From assembly GCF_043643765.1 (NCBI RefSeq), contig NZ_JBHZSP010000009.1, forward strand, positions 62,001 to 126,000: DNA of 64,000 nucleotides, given 5' to 3'. How positions within the stretch are numbered: position 1 is the stretch's first letter; each line of letters opens with the position of its first letter. This document shows positions 33,864-42,031 of this stretch, piece by piece. Origin of the DNA: Marinomonas posidonica_A. Its GTDB lineage: Bacteria; Pseudomonadota; Gammaproteobacteria; Pseudomonadales; Marinomonadaceae. The position numbers and the translations under genes were made by a program. A model generated the notes under the pieces. It did not search any database, was not told where the DNA came from, and worked only from the letters and a program-made list of their open reading frames with translations.

Positions 33864-36260
33864 GTGAGCAAATTTATTAAGTGGTTTAAAGATCTTCGTT
33901 TAGAAGATGTCGGTCAAGTAGGCGGGAAAAATGCCTCCTTGGGAGAAATGATTTCTAACCTGACAGACCTTGGTATCCAAGTACCAAATGGTTTCGCAAC
34001 CACTGCTTATGCCTATCAAAGCTTTTTGGTTGAGACGGGCTTAGAAGACAAAATCCACCAGACTTTAGACAGTTTGGATGTAGATGATGTGCATGCTCTT
34101 GCCGAGACTGGCGTCAAAATTCGCCAGTGGATTGAAGACGCGTCTTTCTCTGACGAGTTCAACCAAGAAATTGAACACGCTTTTGCGGTTTTGTGTGAAG
34201 ACAATGCCGAAGGTACTTCCTTTGCCGTTCGTTCTTCAGCCACCGCGGAAGATTTGCCTGATGCGTCCTTTGCGGGTCAACAGGAAACCTACCTTAACGT
34301 AGTAGGTTTAGCGGACATTAAAGCGTCCATCAAACGCGTTTTCGCGTCTTTATTTAATGATCGTGCGATTTCATACCGCGTACACCAAGGTTTTGAACAT
34401 CAAGGCGTTGCTTTATCTGCAGGCATTCAAAAAATGGTTCGCAGTGACATTGGCGCATCTGGAGTCTTATTTACCTTGGATACTGAATCCGGTTTCGATG
34501 AAGTGGTTTTCATTACCGCCGCATACGGTTTAGGTGAAATGGTAGTACAAGGTACCGTTAACCCTGATGAATACTATGTTCACAAACCCACCCTCGAATC
34601 CAACCGCCCTGCCGTTGTGCGTAAAAGCCTTGGCAGCAAAGCACAAAAAATGGAGTACGCAGAAGCCGGTAGCGACGAGTTTGTTAAGGTTGTTCCTGTT
34701 GCTCTCGACGATCAAAACCGCTTTGCTTTGAGCAATGACGAAATAGAAGATTTGGCACGACAAGCCTGCATTATCGAAAAACATTACCAGCGCCCGATGG
34801 ACATAGAGTGGGCCAAAGATGGCCTCGATGGAAAACTCTACATAGTTCAAGCTCGACCTGAAACGGTGCGCAGCCAAACCAGTGCTCAAAGCATGGAACG
34901 ATACAGTTTAAAAGAAACCTCTAACGTAATGATTACTGGGCGTGCCATTGGACATAAAATTGGCACAGGTGCGGTAAAGGTACTGTCATCCATTACTGAG
35001 ATGGATCGTATTCAACCAGGCGATGTGCTCGTCACAGACATTACAGACCCTGATTGGGAACCCATCATGAAGCGCGCCTCTGCGATTGTCACCAATCGGG
35101 GTGGTCGAACCTGTCACGCGGCCATTATTGCTCGTGAATTGGGCATTCCAGCTGTGGTGGGTTGTGGTGATGCGACGGAAGTATTGAAAAATGACCAGCA
35201 AGTAACCGTTTCTTGTGCGCAAGGCGATATGGGCTTTGTCTATCAGGGAGCGTTGCAGTTCGATGTCATTACCTCTGAAGTAGGCAACATGCCAGATTTG
35301 CCCGTCAAAGTCATGATGAACGTTGGCAATCCAAATCGTGCTTTCGATTTCGCGATGCTACCAAATGCCGGCATTGGTTTGGCACGTCTCGAATTCATCA
35401 TCAACCGTATGATTGGCATTCACCCAAAAGCCTTACTGAATTACGCAGACATGGACGCTCCTTTAAAAGAAGAGATCGATCATCGTATCGCTGGTTACCA
35501 AGGTCCAGTCGAGTTTTACGTCGACAAACTGGTAGAAGGCGTAGCAACTCTGGCGTGCTCTTTTTCTCAGAAACCCGTCATTGTTCGTCTTTCTGACTTT
35601 AAGTCCAATGAGTATCACAATCTCGTTGGAGGCCCATTGTTCGAACCAGATGAAGAAAATCCAATGCTAGGTTTCCGTGGTGCTGCTCGTTACATTGACG
35701 ACTCATTCCGTGATTGTTTTGCTATGGAATGTGAAGCCATTCGTCGAGTTCGTAACGACATGGGGCTGACCAATGTACAGATTATGATTCCATTTGTACG
35801 TACGTTAGAAGAAGCTCAGCAAGTCACAGAATTGCTTGCGGAACAAGGCTTGGCTCGTGGTGAAAACGGCCTCAAAGTCATCATGATGTGTGAACTACCG
35901 TCTAACGCACTCTTAGCTCAGGAATTCCTTGAATACTTTGATGGCTTCTCTATCGGCTCTAATGATTTGACCCAATTAACACTTGGACTGGATCGTGACT
36001 CAGGTTTGATTGCCGACAAATTCGACGAACGTAATCCAGCGGTTAAAAAACTCTTGAAGATGGCCATTTCCGCTTGTCGAGAGCAAGGAAAGTACGTGGG
36101 TATTTGCGGTCAAGGACCATCGGATCATGCGGATTTCGCTGACTGGTTGGTCGCTCAGGGGATCGAAAGTGTTTCTCTTAACCCGGATACCGTCGTCGAG
36201 ACTTGGTTGCACTTAAATGAAGTTATTGAAAATGCGTCGTTAAATAGAGACGCAGTGTAA
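33864..36260 (+). CDS. ppsA: Phosphoenolpyruvate synthase
   Basis: Makes PEP from pyruvate and ATP (giving AMP and Pi) for gluconeogenesis. The 798-aa protein has the nucleotide-binding domain (residues ~10-340; GGKNASLGEM, FAVRSSATAEDLPDASFAG), the phosphohistidine domain (~385-465) with the catalytic His in NRGGRTCHAAIIARELGIP, and the C-terminal PEP/pyruvate barrel (~480-790; GIGLARLEFI, LSDFKSNEY, FSIGSNDLTQL and ICGQGPSDH). The start is GTG with a GGAG site. It is controlled at protein level by PpsR encoded divergently. Growth on acetate would need it, fitting the symporter and sensor genes upstream. Confidence 0.97.
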   Translation: MSKFIKWFKDLRLEDVGQVGGKNASLGEMISNLTDLGIQVPNGFATTAYAYQSFLVETGLEDKIHQTLDSLDVDDVHALAETGVKIRQWIEDASFSDEFNQEIEHAFAVLCEDNAEGTSFAVRSSATAEDLPDASFAGQQETYLNVVGLADIKASIKRVFASLFNDRAISYRVHQGFEHQGVALSAGIQKMVRSDIGASGVLFTLDTESGFDEVVFITAAYGLGEMVVQGTVNPDEYYVHKPTLESNRPAVVRKSLGSKAQKMEYAEAGSDEFVKVVPVALDDQNRFALSNDEIEDLARQACIIEKHYQRPMDIEWAKDGLDGKLYIVQARPETVRSQTSAQSMERYSLKETSNVMITGRAIGHKIGTGAVKVLSSITEMDRIQPGDVLVTDITDPDWEPIMKRASAIVTNRGGRTCHAAIIARELGIPAVVGCGDATEVLKNDQQVTVSCAQGDMGFVYQGALQFDVITSEVGNMPDLPVKVMMNVGNPNRAFDFAMLPNAGIGLARLEFIINRMIGIHPKALLNYADMDAPLKEEIDHRIAGYQGPVEFYVDKLVEGVATLACSFSQKPVIVRLSDFKSNEYHNLVGGPLFEPDEENPMLGFRGAARYIDDSFRDCFAMECEAIRRVRNDMGLTNVQIMIPFVRTLEEAQQVTELLAEQGLARGENGLKVIMMCELPSNALLAQEFLEYFDGFSIGSNDLTQLTLGLDRDSGLIADKFDERNPAVKKLLKMAISACREQGKYVGICGQGPSDHADFADWLVAQGIESVSLNPDTVVETWLHLNEVIENASLNRDAV

Positions 36261-36266
36261 TTTATA

Positions 36267-36298
36267 CCTGCCATCTAATTAACAGAGTAGATGGCAGG
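36267..36298 (+). terminator. Hairpin after ppsA
   Basis: CCTGCCATCT / AGATGGCAGG makes a ten-pair stem with a 12-base loop seven bases after the stop. There is no U tract, so it is probably an mRNA end stabiliser in front of the terminator at 36387. Confidence 0.5.
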
Positions 36299-36386
36299 CA
36301 CCAACTGCATCTTGGTAGGTTTTCCTATTAAGTCAGAATGCCGTTTAATCGCGGTTAGTGACCTTATTGTTGTCACACTCTCGTTT

Positions 36387-36412
36387 AAGCCCTGCATTGC
36401 AGGGCTTTTTTT
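36387..36412 (+). terminator. Intrinsic terminator for ppsA
   Basis: AAGCCCTGC-att-GCAGGGCTT is a perfect nine-pair stem followed by seven T residues, about 130 bases after ppsA. It separates ppsA from the convergent gene. Confidence 0.9.
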
Positions 36413-36427
36413 ATACTCAAAAATGCA

Positions 36428-37639
36428 TCAAACAAAGTCATTTTGAGTGGTCGGAATAGCTCGCTGTTGTGGTTGTGCCGCGTTGAATTTGATCACATCT
36501 AGACTGAATAAATCTTTCCCTAATAAGCGCTGTGAAACCGCATGAATATGCTCTGGATCATCTTTCGCTACTCGCGGAACACAATAAACGTATTTTAAAT
36601 AGGCAAAAAATTTATCACATAACCTTGTACTCATCTGCCAACCTTGTAATACGTTATCTAAACACTCAGTTAATTCATGCTGATTGTTAGCATACTGCAC
36701 TAAACCATCAATGTTGTAGCAAGCATCCCCCAAAGTAATGACAGGCTTACCAAGCAAAAGAGACTCCATACCTACCGTTGAGTTAATGGTAATAACCGCC
36801 TGCGACTTAGACATTAATTCAGGGGTAGCATTTCCATTTGCAAATACAGCGATCGGGTCTTTTGCATACAAAGCGTCATAATGCTTATGCCATGTAGGGT
36901 GCTCCTTAAAAACCACCTTTAATTCTGGGTCGCCTAAGGCTTTCACCGCTGATATAACCTGTTCATATAAACTTTCCATGGATTTAATCCATCTTGAATA
37001 ACAGACGATTTGAGTATCATGCGGCACCTGAAATGGAACAAAAACAAAGCGTTCTGGCAATTCAATCGCTTCAAAACAGTTGCGTTTTTTTATGCTGGCT
37101 CTAGGAACAATATCAGGAGCGGTAAAAACATACCGATTTTCTGGGTCAAAGTTTCGATAAAACTCTGGATCTCGACTCAATGAAGAAGCAAAATTAACTC
37201 CCTTTGGATCAAGGCTGACGGTGTTTGGTAACAACCCATTCTCAAAATAAAACACCTTAATACCCAAAGCTTTAGCAGCCATGACAACCGTAACATTAGG
37301 CAATTTTTTTCCATTCCAAATCACTAAATATTCTGGTTTTTTATGCGTCAATAAAGCCAGATACTTTGCATATTTCAAGCGCTCTATAGTCAGCTGCATT
37401 CTTGTGTAAAAATACATTAGTAAAGGGCTCTGCCAAATACGGTTACAAGCTTGCTTTCTTTCTATCTGCTCTTTAATTATAGGCTTTAAATTCATCCGAA
37501 ATGCCGGCACTAAAAACAATAATGCTTGCCAACTTGGCTTTCCCATTTGGTAAAACTGGCCATCCAAATCAAGGTGCTTCAATAAGGTTTTATAGTATTT
37601 CGCATGTAGATTTCGTCGTGATATAAATAAATAGCGCAT
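36428..37639 (-). CDS. Capsule polysaccharide biosynthesis-type protein (KpsS/KpsC-like)
   Basis: A 403-aa protein resembling the capsule_synth family, which includes KpsS and KpsC Kdo transferases. Key stretches are KKPEYLVIWNGKKLPN, IKVFYFENGLLPNTVSLDPKGVNF, the late VVFKEHPTWHKHYD with its Glu-His-Pro, and VITINSTVGMESLLLGKPVITLG, the nucleotide-sugar-binding region. No membrane segment is present. The start is set at ATG 37639, because the open frame before it begins with TTG and lacks a ribosome site. No other capsule genes adjoin it, so it may modify a surface glycan alone, or be an isolated remnant. The exact sugar is unknown. Confidence 0.8.
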   Translation of the reverse strand: MRYLFISRRNLHAKYYKTLLKHLDLDGQFYQMGKPSWQALLFLVPAFRMNLKPIIKEQIERKQACNRIWQSPLLMYFYTRMQLTIERLKYAKYLALLTHKKPEYLVIWNGKKLPNVTVVMAAKALGIKVFYFENGLLPNTVSLDPKGVNFASSLSRDPEFYRNFDPENRYVFTAPDIVPRASIKKRNCFEAIELPERFVFVPFQVPHDTQIVCYSRWIKSMESLYEQVISAVKALGDPELKVVFKEHPTWHKHYDALYAKDPIAVFANGNATPELMSKSQAVITINSTVGMESLLLGKPVITLGDACYNIDGLVQYANNQHELTECLDNVLQGWQMSTRLCDKFFAYLKYVYCVPRVAKDDPEHIHAVSQRLLGKDLFSLDVIKFNAAQPQQRAIPTTQNDFV

Positions 37640-37723
37640 ATGGAGCTGCCCTACCGCTTTAACGGTTAACTTAAAAGACAAGCCATAAACGCTATACTTA
37701 AATTAAGACAATCCTATGACACT

Positions 37724-38842
37724 CTAATGATTGAAAGGTAAAAATTGCTCCACATCCTCTAGGTTCACGGAGGTTACACTACTAAATCGCCACGTTGGTG
37801 ACTTATCTTTATCTACCAATAAGGCTCTCACACCTTCAGCAAAGTCTCCTTTGTGACACAAAGCGGTGATGAGCTTTAACTCAGACTCGAATACCTGATG
37901 CAAACTTGACTGTCGGTGTGCTTCTAACTGACGAAGAATGACATGAGCCGATAACGCGCTACCAGAAAGAAAGCTTTGCTTGGCTTTTTTCAACCAAGCC
38001 GTCTCAGGTTGCCACTGTCTAATTTTTTGATCTATTTCCTCAATAGAGCCAACCATTAACGGTGCTATTTCGCTGGTATGTTCTTTCACATGATTATCGA
38101 CATGATTTAAGGGGCTTAGCTGTTGAGACAAAGGTGAGATAACCTGCTTAAGGCTTACTAACGAACGCGCCTTATCTCGAACATCCCAATGCACCTTATC
38201 AAGACTCTCCAATACGGCATTTTTTGACTCTTGTGAGACGAGTACGTTGGCCATCTCTAATGTCATTGCATCCAAGCAACTCAAATGACATCCGGTCAGG
38301 GCGATAAAGCGAGCCCAAGTAACGTCTATTTGGTTAAGAAAATAACTTGCTCCAACATCAGGAAATAAGCCAATGGCGATCTCAGGCATAGCCAAGCGAC
38401 TCGTCTCCGTCACTACTCGAACATCGGCCGCCATAAATAAGCCCATGCCACCGCCCATTACAATTCCTTGCCCCCAACAAATAACAGGTTTGGGGTAAGT
38501 ATGGAGGCCAAAATCCAATGCATATTCTTTCTTGAAATAGTCTTCTACGATGGCTGGATTTGGTCTCTCTGCAACAACAGATTCATAAACCTCCACCACA
38601 TTCCCGCCAGCACAAAATGCTCGCTCTCCTTCACCTTCTAACCACACAGCCGCAATGGCTTCGTCATCTTTCCAGACCTGTAATTGCTGGGACATCAATT
38701 CAACCATTTGCAAACTCAACGCATTCAAAGAAGCAGGCTTATTAAGTCGAATGATGCCTAATTTATGCGAACCATTCAGTGCTTTTTCAAAAACACGAAT
38801 GGGGGCTTCTATGCTTTCATTTGTGAGCTGAATTTCCTGCAT
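37724..38842 (-). CDS. 3-hydroxyisobutyryl-CoA hydrolase-like enoyl-CoA hydratase family protein
   Basis: A 372-aa crotonase-fold enzyme. The oxyanion-hole regions read GEGERAFCAGGNVVEVYES and WGQGIVMGGGMGLFMAADVRVV, and LAMPEIAIGLFPDVGASYFLN contains the Glu and Asp typical of 3-hydroxyisobutyryl-CoA hydrolases, together with the ~370-aa length of that branch. Such enzymes act in valine breakdown, releasing 3-hydroxyisobutyrate from its CoA ester. No other valine genes are nearby, so the call rests on family sequence; a short-chain hydratase cannot be excluded. Confidence 0.85.
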   Translation of the reverse strand: MQEIQLTNESIEAPIRVFEKALNGSHKLGIIRLNKPASLNALSLQMVELMSQQLQVWKDDEAIAAVWLEGEGERAFCAGGNVVEVYESVVAERPNPAIVEDYFKKEYALDFGLHTYPKPVICWGQGIVMGGGMGLFMAADVRVVTETSRLAMPEIAIGLFPDVGASYFLNQIDVTWARFIALTGCHLSCLDAMTLEMANVLVSQESKNAVLESLDKVHWDVRDKARSLVSLKQVISPLSQQLSPLNHVDNHVKEHTSEIAPLMVGSIEEIDQKIRQWQPETAWLKKAKQSFLSGSALSAHVILRQLEAHRQSSLHQVFESELKLITALCHKGDFAEGVRALLVDKDKSPTWRFSSVTSVNLEDVEQFLPFNH

Positions 38843-38993
38843 CCTATGGCCTCATCATTTTTATTATTAAGATAAGAAACAGCTTAACAATTCATCAACG
38901 TCGCTTCTATGAATACCTAAAAAACCAATTCCCTATCTCAAATAGCAATGATTCAGTTTACTCCCTGAACCCAACGCTAAGCTTGTAAGACCA

Positions 38994-40199
38994 TCAGTTC
39001 ATTTTATGACTCAGTGATGATGGTTTAAAACGAACCAAGCTCACACCCGCCAATGCCACAAAGGCTAAAATGATCCAGGAACCTACGATGACGCCGCTCC
39101 ATCCACTGTATTGCCAGAAAGGGTCTAGATAAAAGCCTCCCAGACTTGCTCCCAAATAATAGAACACAAGATACAAAGAGGACGCACTGGCTTTTGCGTG
39201 TTTAGCATGACGACTGACAAAACTACTGGCTGTTGAATGGCATAAGAAAAAGCCAAAACTATTAATCAACAAACCGATCAAAATCATCCATATAGAACCT
39301 CCCAGCGTCACCAAAGAGCCGATCATAAAAATACAGGTCCCCAGCACTAAAATATTGGCCTGAGCGTAGCGTTTCGCCAGCTTACCCGAAATAGCAGAAC
39401 CTAAGGTGCCGGATAAATAGGTCAAAAACAGTAAACCTACAAATTTAGGCGATAAGTGATAAGGCTCAGCTTCCAACACAAAGGTAACGTAACTGTATTG
39501 ATTGATAAAAATAAAAAAGCTAAAACCGCCAATCAGGTAACAGGTTAACAACCGACGATTATGCAAATGACTTTTGATATTCTGCCAAATAAGGCCCACA
39601 CGCAGTGGTTTCGATTCAAAATGCTGTGAAGAAGGTAAAAGAAAATAAAAAGCCAATAAACAAACCAGACTGATGACCGCCATCACCGAAAACGTAGCAG
39701 AATAACCAAGCCATTCACCCGTAAATCCTCCTATTAGGCGACCACCAATTCCCCCTAAGGTATTACCACTAATGTACAACCCGACCGCTACCATTAAAGC
39801 ATCCGGTGTGTATTCGTCTCCTAAATACGCCACTGCGATGGCCGGTAATCCGGCCAAGAAGAAGCCTTGTAAGGCTCGTAATGCAAGCAGCTGTTCATAT
39901 TGCTGAACCTGAGACAAACACGCCGTCGTTAAGGTAATTCCCACCATGGTAAAAACCATGATGCCTTTTCGCCCCAAAGCATCTGAAATCGGCCCATAAA
40001 ATAATAATGAGATCCCCAAAGTCAGCGTCGTAATGGTAAAACTGGCGCTGGCCTGCAAGGGGCTGATCGAAAAGGTTTTTGCGATCATTGGCAACAAAGG
40101 CTGAGTAACATACACATTGGCAAAAACCATAAAAGAGCCAATCACCAACGCCAGCGTACCTCGCCAAAATAAACGGCTCCCCACGTCAATCACACTCAC
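38994..40199 (-). CDS. MFS exporter of the YnfM type
   Basis: A 401-aa major facilitator protein with 12 helices. It resembles E. coli YnfM throughout: FANVYVTQPLLPMIAKTF, YGPISDALGRKGIMV (the MFS loop 2-3 motif), VAVGLYISGNTLGGIGGRLIGG and KASASSLYLVFYYLGASLGGF. YnfM-type transporters export sugars or small drugs. The gene is divergent from a LysR regulator at 40295 with a 95-bp gap, the same layout as ynfM/ynfL in E. coli. The start is GTG, probably at 40199, though a GTG six bases further in is also possible. Confidence 0.88.
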   Translation of the reverse strand: MSVIDVGSRLFWRGTLALVIGSFMVFANVYVTQPLLPMIAKTFSISPLQASASFTITTLTLGISLLFYGPISDALGRKGIMVFTMVGITLTTACLSQVQQYEQLLALRALQGFFLAGLPAIAVAYLGDEYTPDALMVAVGLYISGNTLGGIGGRLIGGFTGEWLGYSATFSVMAVISLVCLLAFYFLLPSSQHFESKPLRVGLIWQNIKSHLHNRRLLTCYLIGGFSFFIFINQYSYVTFVLEAEPYHLSPKFVGLLFLTYLSGTLGSAISGKLAKRYAQANILVLGTCIFMIGSLVTLGGSIWMILIGLLINSFGFFLCHSTASSFVSRHAKHAKASASSLYLVFYYLGASLGGFYLDPFWQYSGWSGVIVGSWIILAFVALAGVSLVRFKPSSLSHKMN

Positions 40200-40250
40200 C
40201 TCTCCCTAACCTAAATTCAACAGAAAGGTCACTATACGCCCAGACATTTT

Positions 40251-40274
40251 ATCAATAAAATATATCTAATTGAT
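40251..40274. promoter_or_regulatory. Candidate LysR operator in the divergent MFS/LysR region
   Basis: ATCAAT-N12-ATTGAT is a perfect six-base inverted repeat in the 95-bp gap, 20 bases before the LysR start. Its AT-rich dyad with a T-N11-A core suits a LysR-type site that would autoregulate and control the transporter. Confidence 0.5.
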
Positions 40275-40294
40275 CGAAACCATAAGAGTTACTG

Positions 40295-41176
40295 ATGGAA
40301 ATAAAACCGCTTCGTTACCTTGTCTGCATTGCAGAAACCGCCAGCTTTACCAAAGCGGCTCAGCAATTGGGAGTCGCTCAACCGGCGGTGAGTATGGCCA
40401 TTAAAAAACTGGAGCAAGAGTTAGGCTTAACTCTCATTCATCGAGCAGATCGTAATGTCTGTTTGACAGACGAAGGCAACAAGCTCTATCAGCACGCAAA
40501 AAGAATTGTTCAAGCGACCGATGAAGCCATCTTAGAAATGTCAGAATTAAAAGGGCTCACTCAAGGAGAAGTCCGAGTTGGCATTCCGAGCATGCTTGGT
40601 TCGTATTATTTCCCTCCCATTCTAATGGCGTTTCGTAACCGTTACCCCAGTATTACCCTTAAAGTCATCGAAGGTGGCACTTGGCAATTGCAGAAGATGT
40701 TGGAAAAAGGCGAACTGGACCTCAGTGTCATTGTGGCTGAAACCTTACCTGCCAGCCTACAGGCAGAACATTTATTAGAAGAAGAAATGCGAGTCGTCGT
40801 CGCTAAAGACCACCCTTTTAGTGAACTTAACAAGGTCACTCCAGCGGCGTTTTTTAACGAAGAACTGGTGATGTTCAAAGAAGGCTTTTTTCACCGCCGC
40901 ATTGTTGACAAACTCGCTGAGAAAGCTGGGCTCAAACCGAATATCGGATTTGAAACGAATTTGATTCCCCTCATCAAGTCCATCACCAAACAGGGGTTTG
41001 GTATTTCGACTATGCTGTCCATGGTAATCGAAGACGATGATCAACTGATTACCCGATCATTTGATCCTCCCATTTGGTTAGATTTAAACATTGCTTGGCG
41101 AAAAGATGGCTACTTATCCCAAGCCAATCAGGCGTTTCTGGAATTTGTCTGCCAACAAGGAAAATCTATCTCATGA
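40295..41176 (+). CDS. LysR-family transcriptional regulator
   Basis: A 293-aa regulator with the N-terminal helix-turn-helix (residues 1-60; YLVCIAETASFTKAAQQLGVAQPAVSMAIKKLEQELG) and the effector-binding domain from ~90 (VRVGIPSMLGSYYFPPILMAF, LDLSVIVAETLP). It lies divergent to the YnfM-type MFS gene and probably regulates it, as YnfL/YnfM neighbours do. The inducer is unknown. The following tpm gene begins 90 bp downstream. Confidence 0.92.
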   Translation: MEIKPLRYLVCIAETASFTKAAQQLGVAQPAVSMAIKKLEQELGLTLIHRADRNVCLTDEGNKLYQHAKRIVQATDEAILEMSELKGLTQGEVRVGIPSMLGSYYFPPILMAFRNRYPSITLKVIEGGTWQLQKMLEKGELDLSVIVAETLPASLQAEHLLEEEMRVVVAKDHPFSELNKVTPAAFFNEELVMFKEGFFHRRIVDKLAEKAGLKPNIGFETNLIPLIKSITKQGFGISTMLSMVIEDDDQLITRSFDPPIWLDLNIAWRKDGYLSQANQAFLEFVCQQGKSIS

Positions 41177-41265
41177 ACTTACAAACTTCCTAGTAAGTTC
41201 ACACATTAAAATACCGACAAAATGGCCTATAATAAAAGCCAACCATTTTTGTTTGAGAGGTCTAC

Positions 41266-41907
41266 ATGATTACCAATGATTTTTGGTTAGAGCGCTGGCA
41301 AACAGGTCGTATTGGCTTTCACCAAGAAGGCGTTAACCCCAAATTAATGGATTATTGGCCCATTCTCGCCAAACGAAGCAAGGTACTTGTTCCTCTTTGT
41401 GGTAAAACCAACGACATGATCTGGTTAGCGGAACAAGGCTATCAGGTAACAGGAGTGGAATTATCCTCCCTTGCCATTATTGAGTTTATTGGTGATAACG
41501 ATTTAACCTACGAAACCATTCAACAAGGCAACCTCAAGATACATACGGTCAATGAGCTACCAATTAGACTCATCGAAGGTGACTTTTTTGATTTTAACGA
41601 ACAAGACTTTGATGCTTGTTATGATCGCGCTGCCATGATCGCGATGCCTAAAAATTTAAGAGGAAAATACGTTCAACACACCCTACAGAGGCTGTCAAAA
41701 AAGGCTTTTGTATTACTCATAACGCTGCAGTATCAAGGCGATAAAAATGGCCCGCCATTCTCAGTTGCAGAGGAAGAAATCATTCAACTTTGGGGCACTG
41801 GCATTAAAAAACTGGCGTCTGAAAACCTCATGGAAACCAACCCAGACTATCGTGACGGTAGCTATACTTCATTTGAAGAAAGCGTTTGGCACATTGATCA
41901 AAATTAA
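41266..41907 (+). CDS. tpm: Thiopurine S-methyltransferase
   Basis: SAM-dependent enzyme that methylates thiopurines and, in bacteria, selenium and tellurium oxyanions. The 213-aa sequence starts FWLERWQTGRIGFHQEGVNP, then VLVPLCGKTNDMIWLAEQGYQVTGVELS (the SAM-binding Gly-rich and acidic loops), ACYDRAAMIAMPKNLR and LITLQYQ near the catalytic pocket. A GAGAGG ribosome site is eight bases before the ATG. It is a single gene; its role in the cell beyond metalloid or thiol detoxification is not clear. Confidence 0.95.
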   Translation: MITNDFWLERWQTGRIGFHQEGVNPKLMDYWPILAKRSKVLVPLCGKTNDMIWLAEQGYQVTGVELSSLAIIEFIGDNDLTYETIQQGNLKIHTVNELPIRLIEGDFFDFNEQDFDACYDRAAMIAMPKNLRGKYVQHTLQRLSKKAFVLLITLQYQGDKNGPPFSVAEEEIIQLWGTGIKKLASENLMETNPDYRDGSYTSFEESVWHIDQN

Positions 41908-42031
41908 CTCAACTTCCTTATCAGCAAAGGCTGTTTACCTGAGTGGTTTTCTGGGATAATGCCGCACCTTATATAAGGCAAAATTATGAAAATCTCATAA
42001 TGCCCAGCGATTCACCTAGCAAGAGCAAACC

